A stretch of DNA of 64,000 bases, from contig OY848922.1 in the NCBI GenBank assembly GCA_963693285.1, positions 3,708,923 through 3,772,922 of the forward strand. Reading direction: 5' to 3'. Under the pieces are notes generated by a model. The model saw only the letters and a list, made by a program, of their open reading frames with translations, had not been told where the DNA came from and made no database searches. This document shows, one piece after another, positions 38,501 to 46,191 of this stretch. Numbering within the stretch: position 1 is the first letter of the stretch; each line of letters begins with the position of its first letter. The DNA comes from Xestospongia muta. Lineage: Eukaryota; Porifera; Demospongiae; Haplosclerida; Petrosiidae. The position numbers were made by a program, and so were the translations under genes.

Positions 38501-41500
38501 AACTAGTTTGTCAAGATAAATTTGTGCAACTTGGTTACAACATTGGTGACGAGGGTAAAGCTGACAAGTAAAAATGGCAGAGGTCCAGGGGAAATTTTCA
38601 TACTTCAACTCTAGTCACGAGTTGTGGTCATCCTACTCAGAGCGACTGGGATATTATTTCGCTGCTAATGACGTCCAAGACGATGATAAGAAGAAAGCAA
38701 TTTACTCACTGTCTGTGGTCCTTCAACGTTCCAGTTACTAAAAAGTCTTTACGTTTACGTTGATGTAGGAAATGGAGTCTACAGGCTAGACGAAGGTTTG
38801 TAAGAGATATATAGTAGCTAGACATCATATATAATAGCTCATAAATTATAATATATATGTATATATGTATGTATATTTTGTATAAGCATTACATAAAATA
38901 ATGAGTAATATACATTGTATAAATGAACAGATTAGTGCCACTTCACCTACTCCCACTTTACCTACTAGTAACCCAAAAGTATCATTTTGACTACTGCATA
39001 TAGCACCTAGAATAATACTTTAGTACCTAGCACCTAAGTATCTATCTCACTAGGAGAGTATGTTAAAGCTGTTTCTGCACACAATCATATTTAGAATGAA
39101 AATATTTTTACAAAAAATTTAGTAGGCAAAATGACACTTTTGGATTACTAGTAGGCAAAGTGGGAGTAGGTGAAATGGCACCAATCCAAATGTACAGACC
39201 ACACCCAACTGCACATATATTGGATGTGAGTGTGTGTATGCAGTGAGTGTTTCAATTGACATGAATATTTAGTTGTAATAGTAACATGGCTTATATTGTT
39301 TGTTTTGTATGATAAACTTTGAAACAATCTGATGGGCACAAAGCTGGATTGTCGCTACAAGTACTACACTTATACAAAGTAAGATGTCTTATGCTACTTT
39401 GTCTGTTACTGCATACAGCACAGTCACAACGCTTCTTGCCTTATTTCATGAAGTGGCGCACAGGCTGCAGACGTTCAAGTGTCTGAGAGGTGCAAGGTCC
39501 AGTACGTGCTTGACGAATACTATGTTGTGCCTCGGAGAGTGTTTCAATAAGTCTACATCGATAAGCAAGGTGAGTGATTGGTTGTTTTCCATTTGCGCTA
39601 GTTTGTTCCTTTAGATTATGTAAGAATTCACCACCACTACTTCCACAATCCAAAAAAATACTTTCTTCCAACACTTCACTGACTTATGGAGAAAACTATA
39701 ATAGCTAACGAGTTGGTCCATCTTGTTAACACCCAACATGTATTGATTGTAGTCAACCACAACTGCTGGCGTCTCTGTTGTTTGAGAAGTGTGTCTACAT
39801 AATTATGTAAATTAGAATTTTGTTGTTCTTTATTTACATTGACTGTACAGGTAAATTACCAAAAGCATGTATTGTGCAAAGCATCAATACTTGTCGTTTG
39901 TTAGTCCATGACAAGGTCAGTAAGTCTTCACAGCAAAAGGCTTCCACCATACCTTGAGGCCTCTTTTGGTTCAGGGCAGAAGGAAGTCCTTTGCGATTGC
40001 TCTGGACTGTGCCTGGATATAATCAACAATAAGTACAAGGTACAGGGTGTAGGCATAGATATACCTGTTACAGTAATTCCCTTCCTCTTTACCTCAGTTG
40101 CTATGAGAGGGCTACTATAAAATCTATCCCTTATCCTCAAGTCCATCCACCAGTGTAAGGACAACTCTGGCTGTGTGGGGTAGCTCAGGTCTAGCCAGAC
40201 ACACTGTCAGCAAGTACAAATGCCTTTATACCCCAAGGAGTTGGTTTACCTTTGAGGTACTGTCGAAAACTAACCCTGACTTTGAAGGCAATCACTGACT
40301 CATCAATAGCCACAAGTTGTGAAAGAGTGTAGGATCATTGAAATGGTGGAACTAGATGGTCAAGTAATGCCATTTCAGATCACCATTGATGTTTGCAATG
40401 TGCAATGTTCCAAGGATCTGAAAGAACCTATTCCTTGGGAAGACAGATCTGAAGAATGGTAGATCAGTAGTAATGCTTGTTGACCAATAATCTTTCAGAT
40501 TTTGTAGCTGTATTATTCCCATATTCAATATCACAGCTACAAAACCCTTCATTTCATCTATTGTCACTGGACGCCAGCTTCTGTACAATGAGCCACGCTT
40601 TATCTATCAGCAAGAGGTACGTTAGAGTAACTAATTGTTTATTACTACAACCAATCTTCTTAGCAGCATATTTATTGGTATTATCCACAAGAAATTGCCT
40701 CAAAGCATCAGAGAAGAATAGAGAAAAACATTCTTCTGGTGAGTGAACAGATGGATCTACGTTACTACCAGATGACGATATGATAGATATGGCTAGGTTC
40801 TGTGTCATCTATATTTGGAATGAAAAACTACTTAGCTACTACACAACTTACCAGCTCCTACTACTGTCCAATGATAATCAGGTACTGTGACACCAATACC
40901 TCTGCCTCTCCCAATACCTCTTCCTCTACCTCTCCCAGCACCTCTTCCTCTCGTAACACCTCTTCTTATCACAGGACCTATTCCTATTTTAGTACCTCCC
41001 ACTTCTGCAGTATGATTTGTCTCATTATTTACATTCTCTTCATCTTGCTTATCCTCAAAGCTATCACTCTCTTCACTATCAACACTATCACTATCAGCAA
41101 ATTCATCATCACTAAAATCCTCTCCCAATATATGTATTACTTCTTCTGCTCTAAACCTTGCCATTGATAATTACTTCTGCCCACTGATAGTAAATATGCA
41201 AATATTGGTACAACTGGTTAATTTGCACATTTATATTATTTATTGCATGCTTATTATTATTCATTACGTGTTGGACAGGACAATAAATAACTAATAAACG
41301 AAGAAGGACCTTCTCATTGATAAAAAAAAACAAAGGTTAGTTGCAAAAACAGTCTACTAATGTAATGTCACAAATTCGTGACAATTGTCTCAATTAAAAG
41401 TATATGTGTGTTATGAATTTGTGTCAATTGTCTCCATTAAATGTACTCATATGTCACAAATTCGTGACAATCATGCTGTAAGGGTTAAACAACAATCACC

Positions 41501-44500
41501 CTTGAGAAATTTAGAAGGAGGGTTGTTTATGAATTTGAACCATAAATATATGTACATATTAATATTTCTATTTACATAGCAATAATAGTTTCTAACTCTA
41601 TAAGCTCAATATAACATGATGTTATTTCATATGTAACATGTTACTTCTACATTTACATAATATGTGCTAGACTCTTATTGTTCATTTTATATACATTAAA
41701 TAGAACAGAGTACAAAGTAGAAGTTTTATTAATAAGCCTACATATATACTGACCTTAGTAGTATGGTAGATATTCACACCATGCTGAAGTAACAAAGCAA
41801 CAACATCTGTTTTGCCATTTGCTGCTGCTATTATCAGTGGAGTAGATCCAACCTACAATTAATACAAAAAAAAATGTAATTAAAGACATACATTAAGTAT
41901 TGATTTTTAACTACATGTTATTATATATAACATTACGTACACGTTCATGTATATAACATGTACATGTACTTGATATACTGGTCAGTTAAGGACTGGGTAT
42001 ACTCACTTTTTAAAGAACATAAATGATATATATATATATATATTGATAAAATGTATGTTTGGGAAAAAGAATGATCATTTCATAAAAAACAATGAAATTG
42101 TTAATTCTTTGTCTCAAAGTTGAGTGACTATTATGGACAAGTTATATTACAGTATAAATTTACATGCATTATTAATAATTTCGAGTACTATGATTTCTTG
42201 AGTTACAGAGCTCATAAGTTTCACACTTAATTGAAAATGCTCACTGTAAAAGTAATGATATTTATTGGTTGCTATGTACATTAGAGGTTGTGTATGTGGA
42301 TTAATGTCATTTATCACATTCTAAAGCTGTGTACAGTAATTGTGAAATGGACATATCAATATAATATATGTATATATTATGTGGTCCAAAACAATCTTAC
42401 TATCATCACCTGATACATGTAGTATGCCAACAATAATCAATGATGTATATTATTATATAAGTCACATCCAAATCAAAGGATTTGTTATTAAGTGACTTAA
42501 TATACTCCATTGATCTAAACACATACATAATATTATAGTCAATTCAAAATAACATAATTACAATTTTTTTTATTCAATTGCTCATGATTGTTATAGCCAT
42601 TGGCAATTTTTATTTTCTTATAATAGGTTTTTAGTAAATGATACAATGTGATTATAGGAAACTATATATGATAGGTAGTACACAGTGGACTGATGTGTAT
42701 AATATATACAGTTTTTATGAGATATGATATATCATATTTTAACTACAACCTACTCAAATGATCTCCAGTAAATTATTCTGCATCTGCAAACAACAATGTG
42801 TCTATCATGGCTAAGTGAATGCCCATGCTTGACGCAAAATTGTGTTTATCACATATAATCAGTTAGTAATGTGATAACTGTGTAGTTATTTAAAATAATC
42901 TGGTTCTATTAATTAAACAAATGGTAATATTGTAATGTTTATATTCACTGATGTCTCATATCATGTAAATATAGAATAGTAAAGCTATCAAATATATTTG
43001 ATGTACAACAGTGGGTGTTGTCAGACAGTGTGCCTTAATATATAACAGGTATATTATTATATCAATAGTACCACATAGTACACAGTCTATATATAATGTG
43101 TATTGATAATATAGTAGTTATGTATTGTGTATACATATCAATGTCTAATATGTAAGCAGTTACTAACTAGTAATAAAAAAAATTATAATGATAGTCAAAA
43201 CAATACAAATCATATGTCACATATAGAAGGAATAGCTAGAGAGAAACTAAATAAAGTAATAATTATTACTCTCATATTATATTGATACTACTACAGTGAA
43301 CCATGCTTAAAGGACACTGAATTAACCCTTTAGTAACAAAGGTTGCATATTTGTAAGATTTACTGTGTAGGTATTAATGAGGAAGGTTACAAATTTTCAA
43401 CTAAAATGTACCCTGTTATATTTATTAAAAATGCTCATCACAGTAGTTAACATACAACATAAGAACACTAATAAAATGTTTACATTATGGAAAGTGGATA
43501 CTGTAACATTTGGATCATTCTAAGTAGGAATTTATGGCAGTTTTTAGTACCTGTTATATTTATACCAGCTGGAAATCTGTAATATTATAACTGATAATTA
43601 TTGTGTAAAAGAGACCTTATTATGAGTTTCAAATCGAATGATGTGTTCAAAATGCATATGGTATCCAATCATTAGTGGAATGTAGTAGAAATTACTTATG
43701 AGTATAGTGATAATGATATTGATGAAGAAGATGACTTAAAATATGAACTAATGGACACTTTTAACAATGAAAGGTAAAGTATAATATTATAAACACACAG
43801 TGTAGTTATAATAATACAGAAATGATTCATGTGTGAGTTTTATACTTCTGCACAAAGAACAGTTTTTTATAATAATACACTTACATTATTAGGTATATTC
43901 GGATCTGCATTTAATTGCAACAGAAATTGAACAATATCTATGTGTCCATGATATGAAGCCCAATATATACTAGTCCACTTGTCCTACATGTAATGATAAT
44001 AGTAATAGTATAATTATTCATCAATATATCAATAGTACAATCATTATACACACACATACACTGATACATATGTACTTACATGTATATTACTATATTGATA
44101 AGTAACAATATTAATGATATGTATTATAATATTTGTGACCTAGCTTAGAAAAACCACATATGTTGTACTAAACATTTGAACCAGCAGTTGCGTATAAACA
44201 GTTGCTACATGGTCATTTCGTACATGATCATACCAATCATGGTATCAGGGAAGATCAGTCATTAAATATTTGGATTCTAAAGTTGGTAAACATCTTGTAC
44301 AAAATGGCTGCATAGCAAATGCATATATGCAATTGTTTAAACAAATTTTTTGGGTGGAACATTAAATGTTACACTAAAATGTCTTTCCAAATAATGTCAC
44401 AATTATACATGTACATGTGAAATATGACGTCACATATTTAATTTATATCTCATTGAGTGATGTTATCATATTATTAGCTAAATAATATGAAGTGACAACA

Positions 44501-45988
44501 AATAGACTGTACACATAGTGAATAATAAATATATATGATATGGTCTAGGAACCAATAACTACATAAAGAAGAAAGAATGCAACTATGTAAAGCCAGTGTT
44601 ACATAAAGACACTTGCTGTCAATGACCATATAATGATATGTGTAATTATAATCCTAGCAAGTCAATCAGATTCATAATTTTACAAGTCTTCACGCTTCCA
44701 AATATGGATATTACCAGAGTATTATCATTTTTCTAATGTAATTTGGCTTTTTTCATGAGAATTACACATTCCTTCCTCCTTTGTGAAGCTATAGGCTCTT
44801 ATATACTGACTTCAAATGTTTATAAAGCTAGTTACTACTGTATTAACTAAATTGTCATTGGAAAATATTCTTTGAAATTGTACTACAATATCAGCTTGAA
44901 AAATGGCTCTAATACAATGTGAAGGGTCATTAATGAAAGAATTGACCACACCCCAACAATTAAATGAACAATCGGTGAATATTTATCACATATTGTACGT
45001 CACATCCAAACATTACAACAAATCTACAAGTTGTACTTGATTATAAAATATTAATACAATCTAATACTATATTTTTTTTATTAAAATGCAGTACTGTAAT
45101 CCAGATGACCACAAGTGTGCAGATAAAACAAAAGTAGCTAGGATATCAGATAAACTTGCCGCATTAACTCCAATAATGACTTTGTGAAAGTTAATAAACA
45201 TTCAAGCCCCACCCCTTAGCAATAGAGTGAGCTATTTATAATATATGCTGTGTCCATTCATTCATATATCTCAAATGTTATATATAAAATGTTTTAACTA
45301 CATGATTAAACTTTGATAAAGACTTTGCAACACATACATATTAATTTATACTAGGTTGATTTAAAGGATATATTGTAATTATTATTATATTAATTATAAC
45401 ACTTGTATATCATATATGTAAATAATTATAATGATTTGATAATGACAAGAATTCTTATCATAAGACAATATCATTTCTGAATAGTACTATATTGTGACAC
45501 ACTTACATACCTCATCATCTTGAGCATTGACATTTGCTCCTTTTTGTATGGCTAGTTTCATATCATCTAGTCGTCCACGTATGGCAGACCGTATCAGTTC
45601 ATTATCCTAACAAAGATATCAAAGTTAATAAATGTAATATTACCCATAAACAAGATCATATACAACATAGTTTATAATACAGTAGACATAATATTATAGA
45701 AGACATACTATAACAAGAGTACTAATATAGTACATTGTACTAAGTATATGGACATGACCTATATACAAACTATAGGGTCAAGTACATACGTTACTTATAT
45801 TAGATCAGATAACCTAAAGTAATCCACCAGGTCATGTTTAGTTTAGATAGAGGAATATCTTGAATCTGGTAGGATTACTGAGTGGATTGGACAAAGGTGA
45901 CCACTCTTATTAAGTGTTACTAAATGAATTCTTTATTTTAGTATATTTAGTATACTTTATAAGTACTTACCAATCTCCTTTGATCCAT
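14126..45988 (-). CDS. Ankyrin-Roc-COR-death domain protein (whole gene, 16 exons)
   Basis: Joined on the minus strand: 45971-45988, 45511-45606, 43885-43983, 41754-41852, 37922-38020, 34413-34511, 24828-24926, 24252-24350, 20655-20753, 18575-18673, 18099-18203, 17106-17166, 15161-17001, 14662-15106, 14559-14606, 14126-14385. Every border is GT-AG except one AC acceptor, and all phases agree, giving about 1,221 aa. Domains: ankyrin repeats about 7-357; Roc GTPase with P-loop GPPCVGKTSF near 383 and DSGGQPQF near 605; COR to about 970; a conserved 150-residue block; a death domain about 1137-1215. ROCO proteins are GTP-regulated switches, and ankyrin plus death domains suggest a cytosolic signalling adaptor akin to DAPK1 without the kinase (inference). 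A Ser/Thr-rich insert separates the GTPase motifs. The paralogue lies at 54.5-59.6 kb. Very large introns are filled with transposons. Confidence 0.85.
14559..14606 (-). CDS. ROCO gene exon 15 (linker)
   Basis: 48-nt mini-exon, phase 1 at both ends. It encodes SDTIAIPVALPDGML, the linker before the death domain. Paralogue mini-exons at 56.0-56.3 kb encode similar IPV...LPDGPL text. Confidence 0.8.
14662..15106 (-). CDS. ROCO gene exon 14 (conserved post-COR block)
   Basis: 445 nt. It begins GVFTSLVVALLNRKSRPQF and ends WLNG at donor gtaagc. It contains FPRQLRYAVRLYSEDLLGSV and SSCADLLAYD. The paralogue exon at 56,358-56,802 has exactly the same length and about half the residues in common by eye, so this block is under constraint. 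No named domain recognised. Confidence 0.9.
15161..17001 (-). CDS. ROCO gene exon 13 (Roc-COR core)
   Basis: 1,841 nt, starting at acceptor tatatag and ending VVPQ before donor gtaagt. The order is: linker LRYLFKKGLHKGNV; P-loop GPPCVGKTSF; a Ser/Thr/Asn-rich insert of about 150 residues; G3 motif NILDSGGQPQF; the G4-equivalent IGTYYDK; then COR-type sequence, including SMPIPVRWYMFELRVKEE and FLYFPIVLPKVIFTNPQYLL. The ATG at 17,095 of the raw open frame is intronic, so it is not the start. Confidence 0.95.
17106..17166 (-). CDS. ROCO gene exon 12 (truncated ankyrin repeat)
   Basis: 61 nt, phase 0 to 1. It encodes DGKTPLDLASKEAARALTDG, a C-terminal half repeat, then one base completed by the next exon. 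The equivalent exon of the paralogue (59,501-59,573) is 12 nt longer. Confidence 0.85.
17167..18098. other. Intron, nothing recognised
   Basis: A+T-rich intron sequence between exons 11 and 12. No repeat or open frame was recognised. Confidence 0.5.
18099..18203 (-). CDS. ROCO gene exon 11 (type A ankyrin repeat with AC acceptor)
   Basis: 105 nt, phase 0. It encodes NGWTVLHFAASRNWLPIEII and then KLLTSQGADITVVNK, two residues longer than the other type A repeats. The acceptor reads tctacac where the type A paralogues read cag, so the invariant AG is AC (18,204-18,205). The coding frame is intact. The exon may be skipped, which would keep the frame and drop one repeat. Confidence 0.65.
18575..18673 (-). 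CDS. ROCO gene exon 10 (type B ankyrin repeat)
   Basis: 99 nt, phase 0. It encodes DGNTPLMLACMKGHLKVAEF and then LLEQGADMTVINK. It differs from exons 7 and 8 at a few positions, so it is the older type B copy. Confidence 0.85.
19150..20400. repeat. Intron repeat shared with 22,280-22,780 and 60,190-60,360
   Basis: Two parts recur. One is the block with cagtttacaaagc, then acaagtattatgtaaaacac and caaactcctcctgttcacta, present here twice and again near 22,390-22,500. The other is a block ending ggaaaagaaatgttggtag, also at about 60,310-60,330 upstream of the paralogue. These are intron pieces duplicated with ankyrin exons and between the two genes. Confidence 0.55.
20655..20753 (-). CDS. ROCO gene exon 9 (type A ankyrin repeat)
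   Basis: 99 nt, phase 0. It encodes NGWTALHIATTNNNPDIIKI and then ITNGADITVVDK. Acceptor acag, donor gtatga. The intron on its 5' side carries the same gypsy gag scar as exons 5 and 6. Confidence 0.85.
21065..21335 (+). mobile_element. Ty3/gypsy fragment: end of protease to start of RT
   Basis: Matches 29,820-30,130. It covers the protease C-terminus (PNLLRRDW-like), a linker with RYSDIFQNELGTIK, then a jump to an RT-proximal piece (VPFALRSKVDKLAV). It ends in the same non-element sequence (ttgtctctaatattatacat) as the copy at 30.1 kb. Broken. Confidence 0.7.
21500..22135 (+). mobile_element. Ty3/gypsy gag fragment
   Basis: Contains gag-like text (LEHYCRANDVVDDKTLAVLC, LRLQQPGEAVATFIAELRQL) and ends at one CCHC knuckle (CYCYGGNHLAPSC). 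Stops and a shifted frame at about 21,750 show it is dead. The same family is at 29.05 kb and, as short scars, at 34.8 and 38.3 kb. Confidence 0.75.
22280..22780. repeat. Intron repeat, second copy
   Basis: Matches 19,150-19,350 plus 19,890-20,220 in the same order and orientation. It is a duplicated intron segment that flanks an ankyrin exon in each case. Confidence 0.55.
22781..23463. other. Intron, weak similarity to 60,360-60,540
   Basis: Around 23,330-23,470 a block with gttcatgat, aagttataa and aataatatgaagtggacatg resembles 60,365-60,510 upstream of the paralogue and, more weakly, 25,590-25,680. Otherwise featureless. Confidence 0.35.
23464..23518. repeat. (TA)n microsatellite
   Basis: Nearly pure TA run of about 55 bp, with one interruption by G. 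Confidence 0.9.
23936..24511. repeat. 576-bp tandem duplication, copy 1 (carries exon 8)
   Basis: Nearly identical to 24,512-25,087 over the full length. It starts at the ctctgtgatttaaaatg landmark and contains one complete type B ankyrin exon with both splice sites. Confidence 0.92.
24252..24350 (-). CDS. ROCO gene exon 8 (type B ankyrin repeat, duplicated)
   Basis: Same 99-nt phase-0 sequence as exon 7, 576 bp away, with intact splice sites. Both copies can be spliced in without changing the frame. Confidence 0.85.
24512..25087. repeat. 576-bp tandem duplication, copy 2 (carries exon 7)
   Basis: Direct adjacent copy of the preceding unit. Only a handful of substitutions were noticed, all intronic. 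Beyond 25,087 the sequence is unique. Confidence 0.92.
24828..24926 (-). CDS. ROCO gene exon 7 (type B ankyrin repeat, duplicated)
   Basis: 99 nt, phase 0. It encodes DGNTPLMLACKEGRLNVAEF and then LLEQGADMTVINK. Identical by eye to exon 8, inside a 576-bp tandem duplication. Donor gtgaga. Confidence 0.85.
25088..26949. other. Intron, nothing recognised
   Basis: A+T-rich. At 26,830-26,949 a short motif recurs (ctatagctacgtggtctatt and variants). This resembles text at 28,870-28,925, so it may be flanking or LTR sequence of the next element. Confidence 0.4.
26950..28925 (+). mobile_element. Decayed Ty3/gypsy retrotransposon with LTR-like ends
   Basis: The left end tgtagtaactgcttatgaa (26,950) recurs as tgtagtgactgcttatgaac at 28,742, each followed by a ggaacccacaa block, like two LTR starts. 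Between them are a gag piece (27,076-27,372), a retropepsin-like motif MEVDTGNVMSVM near 27,585, and an integrase core near 28,020-28,190 (FATHGVPDTIVSDN, then TTAFYRPSSNGIAEGA). Frames are broken by stops and indels, and RT/RNase H are missing. Non-autonomous corpse. Confidence 0.8.
29050..30140 (+). mobile_element. Ty3/gypsy fragment: gag, two zinc knuckles, protease
   Basis: Gag text (LRLQQPGETVATFTAELRQL) with stops is followed by two adjacent CCHC knuckles near 29,405-29,510 (CYHCEGNHLAPSC and CHGCNKKGHLIRC). A retropepsin open frame at 29,575-29,898 has MEIDTGESVPVV and the family ending PNLLRRDW. The start of the RT linker follows to about 30,060. It ends in the same flank as the 21.1-kb copy. 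Confidence 0.85.
30150..31400 (+). mobile_element. hAT-type (DUF4371/ZMYM-like) transposase pseudogene
   Basis: Translated pieces in shifting frames include DTIVAVLKDMIL, IQCYDSAPNIKKAAANIKAT, LYLHCYGNSFNLAVSDTIK and ALEICKLVKYSPR, then the C-terminal hAT dimerisation pattern (MPSTNAVSERSASVV, TMMTQQKMNNIMILYINKHL, ending RKHFGIFL). Stops interrupt throughout. The final residues are also found at 35,134-35,160, where the segmental duplication begins. Confidence 0.8.
31760..32435 (+). mobile_element. TIR element with HIRAN-like ORF remnant, copy 1
   Basis: The left end taccgtagttccacgagtaa and the right end ttctgggaacaacggta are inverted repeats, and inside them are GCGCCCAC-type subterminal motifs. 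It encloses an ORF remnant at about 32,019-32,330 that reads well apart from one 1-nt deletion: KFIVGHIPKEI in one frame, then WFFLHKGGTIPCTVKDKRRR and LEVPCELTFSIPNG in the next. I recall such VGHVP...WFFL...EVPC domains (HIRAN-like) in many invertebrate repeats; the match is not searched. Confidence 0.6.
32498..32558. repeat. (TA)n microsatellite
   Basis: TA run within the segmental duplication. In copy 2 the equivalent site (36,188-36,249) is a TATG-type repeat instead. Confidence 0.9.
32560..34300 (-). mobile_element. piggyBac-type transposase pseudogene, copy 1
   Basis: On the minus strand from about 34,290. There is an acidic N-terminus (VDGMEIVYGDEIEISATKH), then IPIDILRNL with a frameshift. 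Next comes GRIHYPKLEDYWAQYWPYST and SRDCFSLILKFLHIND, typical of DDE_Tnp_1_7. After a degraded middle comes GHHIYMDNYYTSPSLF with CGTVLVDRKG, and a Cys-rich C-terminus (MIERPQHTIAKKCKVALC, PCFELYH) near 32,560-32,650. Several frameshifts and stops. Dead. Confidence 0.85.
34413..34511 (-). CDS. ROCO gene exon 6 (type A ankyrin repeat, first duplication copy)
   Basis: 99 nt, phase 0. It encodes DGRTVLHFAASNNQPEIIKI and then ISNGADITVVDK. The DGRT-LH-A-A core and GADITVVDK ending define type A, shared with exons 5, 9 and 11. Confidence 0.85.
34830..35133 (+). mobile_element. Ty3/gypsy gag scar cut by the duplication junction
   Basis: Shares aaaatggctgtccatg, agctaatgatgtc and gcagttttatgtagtgtttg with 21,590-21,690, then gag text to LRQ(L). 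At 35,133/35,134 the gag sequence changes abruptly to the hAT tail found at 31,378. This is the breakpoint of the tandem duplication. Confidence 0.8.
35517..36190 (+). mobile_element. TIR element with HIRAN-like ORF remnant, copy 2
   Basis: Duplicate of the copy at 31,760-32,435. Same 1-nt deletion in the ORF and same termini, with one substitution in the left end (tactgtag). Confidence 0.65.
36188..36249. repeat. TATG/TA simple repeat
   Basis: Alternating tatg and ta units, about 60 bp. Confidence 0.85.
36250..37810 (-). mobile_element. piggyBac-type transposase pseudogene, copy 2
   Basis: Counterpart of 32,560-34,300, with the same frameshifts. It is shortened by about 180 bp after the catalytic-region fragment (ends MDNDYTSPSLF at 37,041). 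Kept only as a passenger of the duplication. Confidence 0.85.
37922..38020 (-). CDS. ROCO gene exon 5 (type A ankyrin repeat, second duplication copy)
   Basis: 99 nt, phase 0. It encodes DGRTALHWAACNNYPEIIKI and then ISNGADITVVDK. Nearly identical to exon 6, being the other copy of a 3.5-kb tandem duplication. Acceptor acag, donor gtatga. Confidence 0.85.
38456..38750 (+). mobile_element. Gypsy element fragment: primer-site region and gag start
   Basis: An LTR-end-like stretch, then ttggtgacgaggg resembling a primer-binding region. An ATG at 38,574 opens MAEVQGKFSYFNSSHELWSS, then YSERLGYYFAANDVQDDDKK, the usual gag N-terminus (E.W..Y.ERL..YF.AN.V). It stops near 38,738. A different subfamily from the other gag fragments. 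Confidence 0.7.
38931..39185. repeat. Hairpin MITE with 59-bp terminal inverted repeats
   Basis: The left arm 38,931-38,989 (attagtgccacttcacctac...) and right arm 39,127-39,185 are inverted repeats with only a few mismatches, enclosing about 137 bp. No ORF. No clear target-site duplication. Confidence 0.85.
39400..41488 (-). mobile_element. piggyBac-type element, second subfamily, decayed
   Basis: The minus-strand 5' end is a TTAA at 41,485-41,488 followed by CCCTTACAGCATGA. Subterminal palindromes follow (tgtcacaaattcgtgaca at 41,366 and 41,453, and a variant between). A transposase remnant starts at 41,164: acidic MARFRAEEVIHILGEDFSDD, then an RG-rich run. After a donor-like gtaagt come pieces SWRPVTIDEMKGFVAVILNM, DYWSTSITTDLPFF and RNRFFQILGTLHI. 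DESVIAFKVRVSFRQYLKGK and GIKAFVLADSVSG near 40,200-40,310 belong to the DDE core. Many stops. The left terminus was not found. Confidence 0.8.
41754..41852 (-). CDS. ROCO gene exon 4 (ankyrin repeat)
   Basis: 99 nt, phase 0. It encodes VGSTPLIIAAANGKTDVVAL, then LLQHGVNI. Standard ankyrin TPL-helix-turn-helix pattern. Donor gtcagt. Confidence 0.85.
41853..43320. other. Intron, nothing recognised
   Basis: A+T-rich intron 3 sequence with a short (TA)n at about 42,030-42,043. No open frame or repeat recognised. Confidence 0.4.
43323..43785 (+). mobile_element. Possible piggyBac-type 5' remnant
   Basis: TTAACCCTTTAGTAAC at 43,323 resembles a piggyBac TTAA plus CCCTT terminus. At 43,696-43,779 an acidic coding-like stretch (ITYEYSDNDIDEEDDLKYEL) ends at a donor-like gtaaag, as at the N-terminus of such transposases. 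No catalytic region follows. Confidence 0.35.
43885..43983 (-). CDS. ROCO gene exon 3 (ankyrin repeat)
   Basis: 99 nt, phase 0. It encodes DKWTSIYWASYHGHIDIVQF and then a LLQLNADPN-type loop, one full ankyrin repeat. Acceptor gtag, donor gtaagt. Confidence 0.85.
43984..45510. other. Intron, nothing recognised
   Basis: Intron 2. A+T-rich sequence with no repeat family or open frame that I can support. Confidence 0.4.
45511..45606 (-). CDS. ROCO gene exon 2 (half ankyrin repeat)
   Basis: 96 nt, phase 0 at both ends. The translation begins DNELIRSAIRGRLDD and ends GANVNAQDDE, the N-terminal capping ankyrin pattern. Acceptor ttag at 45,607-45,610, donor gtatgt. Confidence 0.8.
45971..45988 (-). 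CDS. ROCO gene exon 1 (start codon)
   Basis: It encodes MDQRRL, then donor gtaagt. The 18-nt coding part ends in phase 0. It was chosen because it is the first ATG upstream of the first ankyrin exon that is followed in phase by a consensus donor, and it faces a shared divergent promoter. Confidence 0.65.
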
Positions 45989-46191
45989 TGCAAAACTGAT
46001 AGCAAAATAAAGGACCACACCCAAGTTATAAAGGCGTGGTTATGACGTAATGGGTGTGGTGTTATGAATAGTATCTGCTGATCGTGTCGTAAGCGAATCT
46101 CTCAAGCTTCTGAACTATCTTCATTATTATACATACACTATTAACTGCTGTAGTATATCTTACTATCTATGATCTAAAGAAACTCTCAGTA
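45989..46191. promoter_or_regulatory. Shared divergent promoter
   Basis: 203 bp separate the ROCO start codon (minus) from the start of the small membrane-protein gene (plus). Inside are an inverted pair of CACCC boxes (ccacaccc at 46,015-46,022 and gggtgtgg at 46,052-46,059), a ggcgtggt at 46,033 and a CRE/ATF-like tgacgtaa at 46,043-46,050. These suit KLF/Sp and bZIP factors (motif match only). No convincing TATA position for either gene. Confidence 0.5.

Noticed and set aside
40802..41167. Plus-strand Ser/Thr/Asn-rich open frame of 121 codons
   Set aside because: It is antisense to the acidic and RG-rich N-terminus of the second piggyBac-type transposase.
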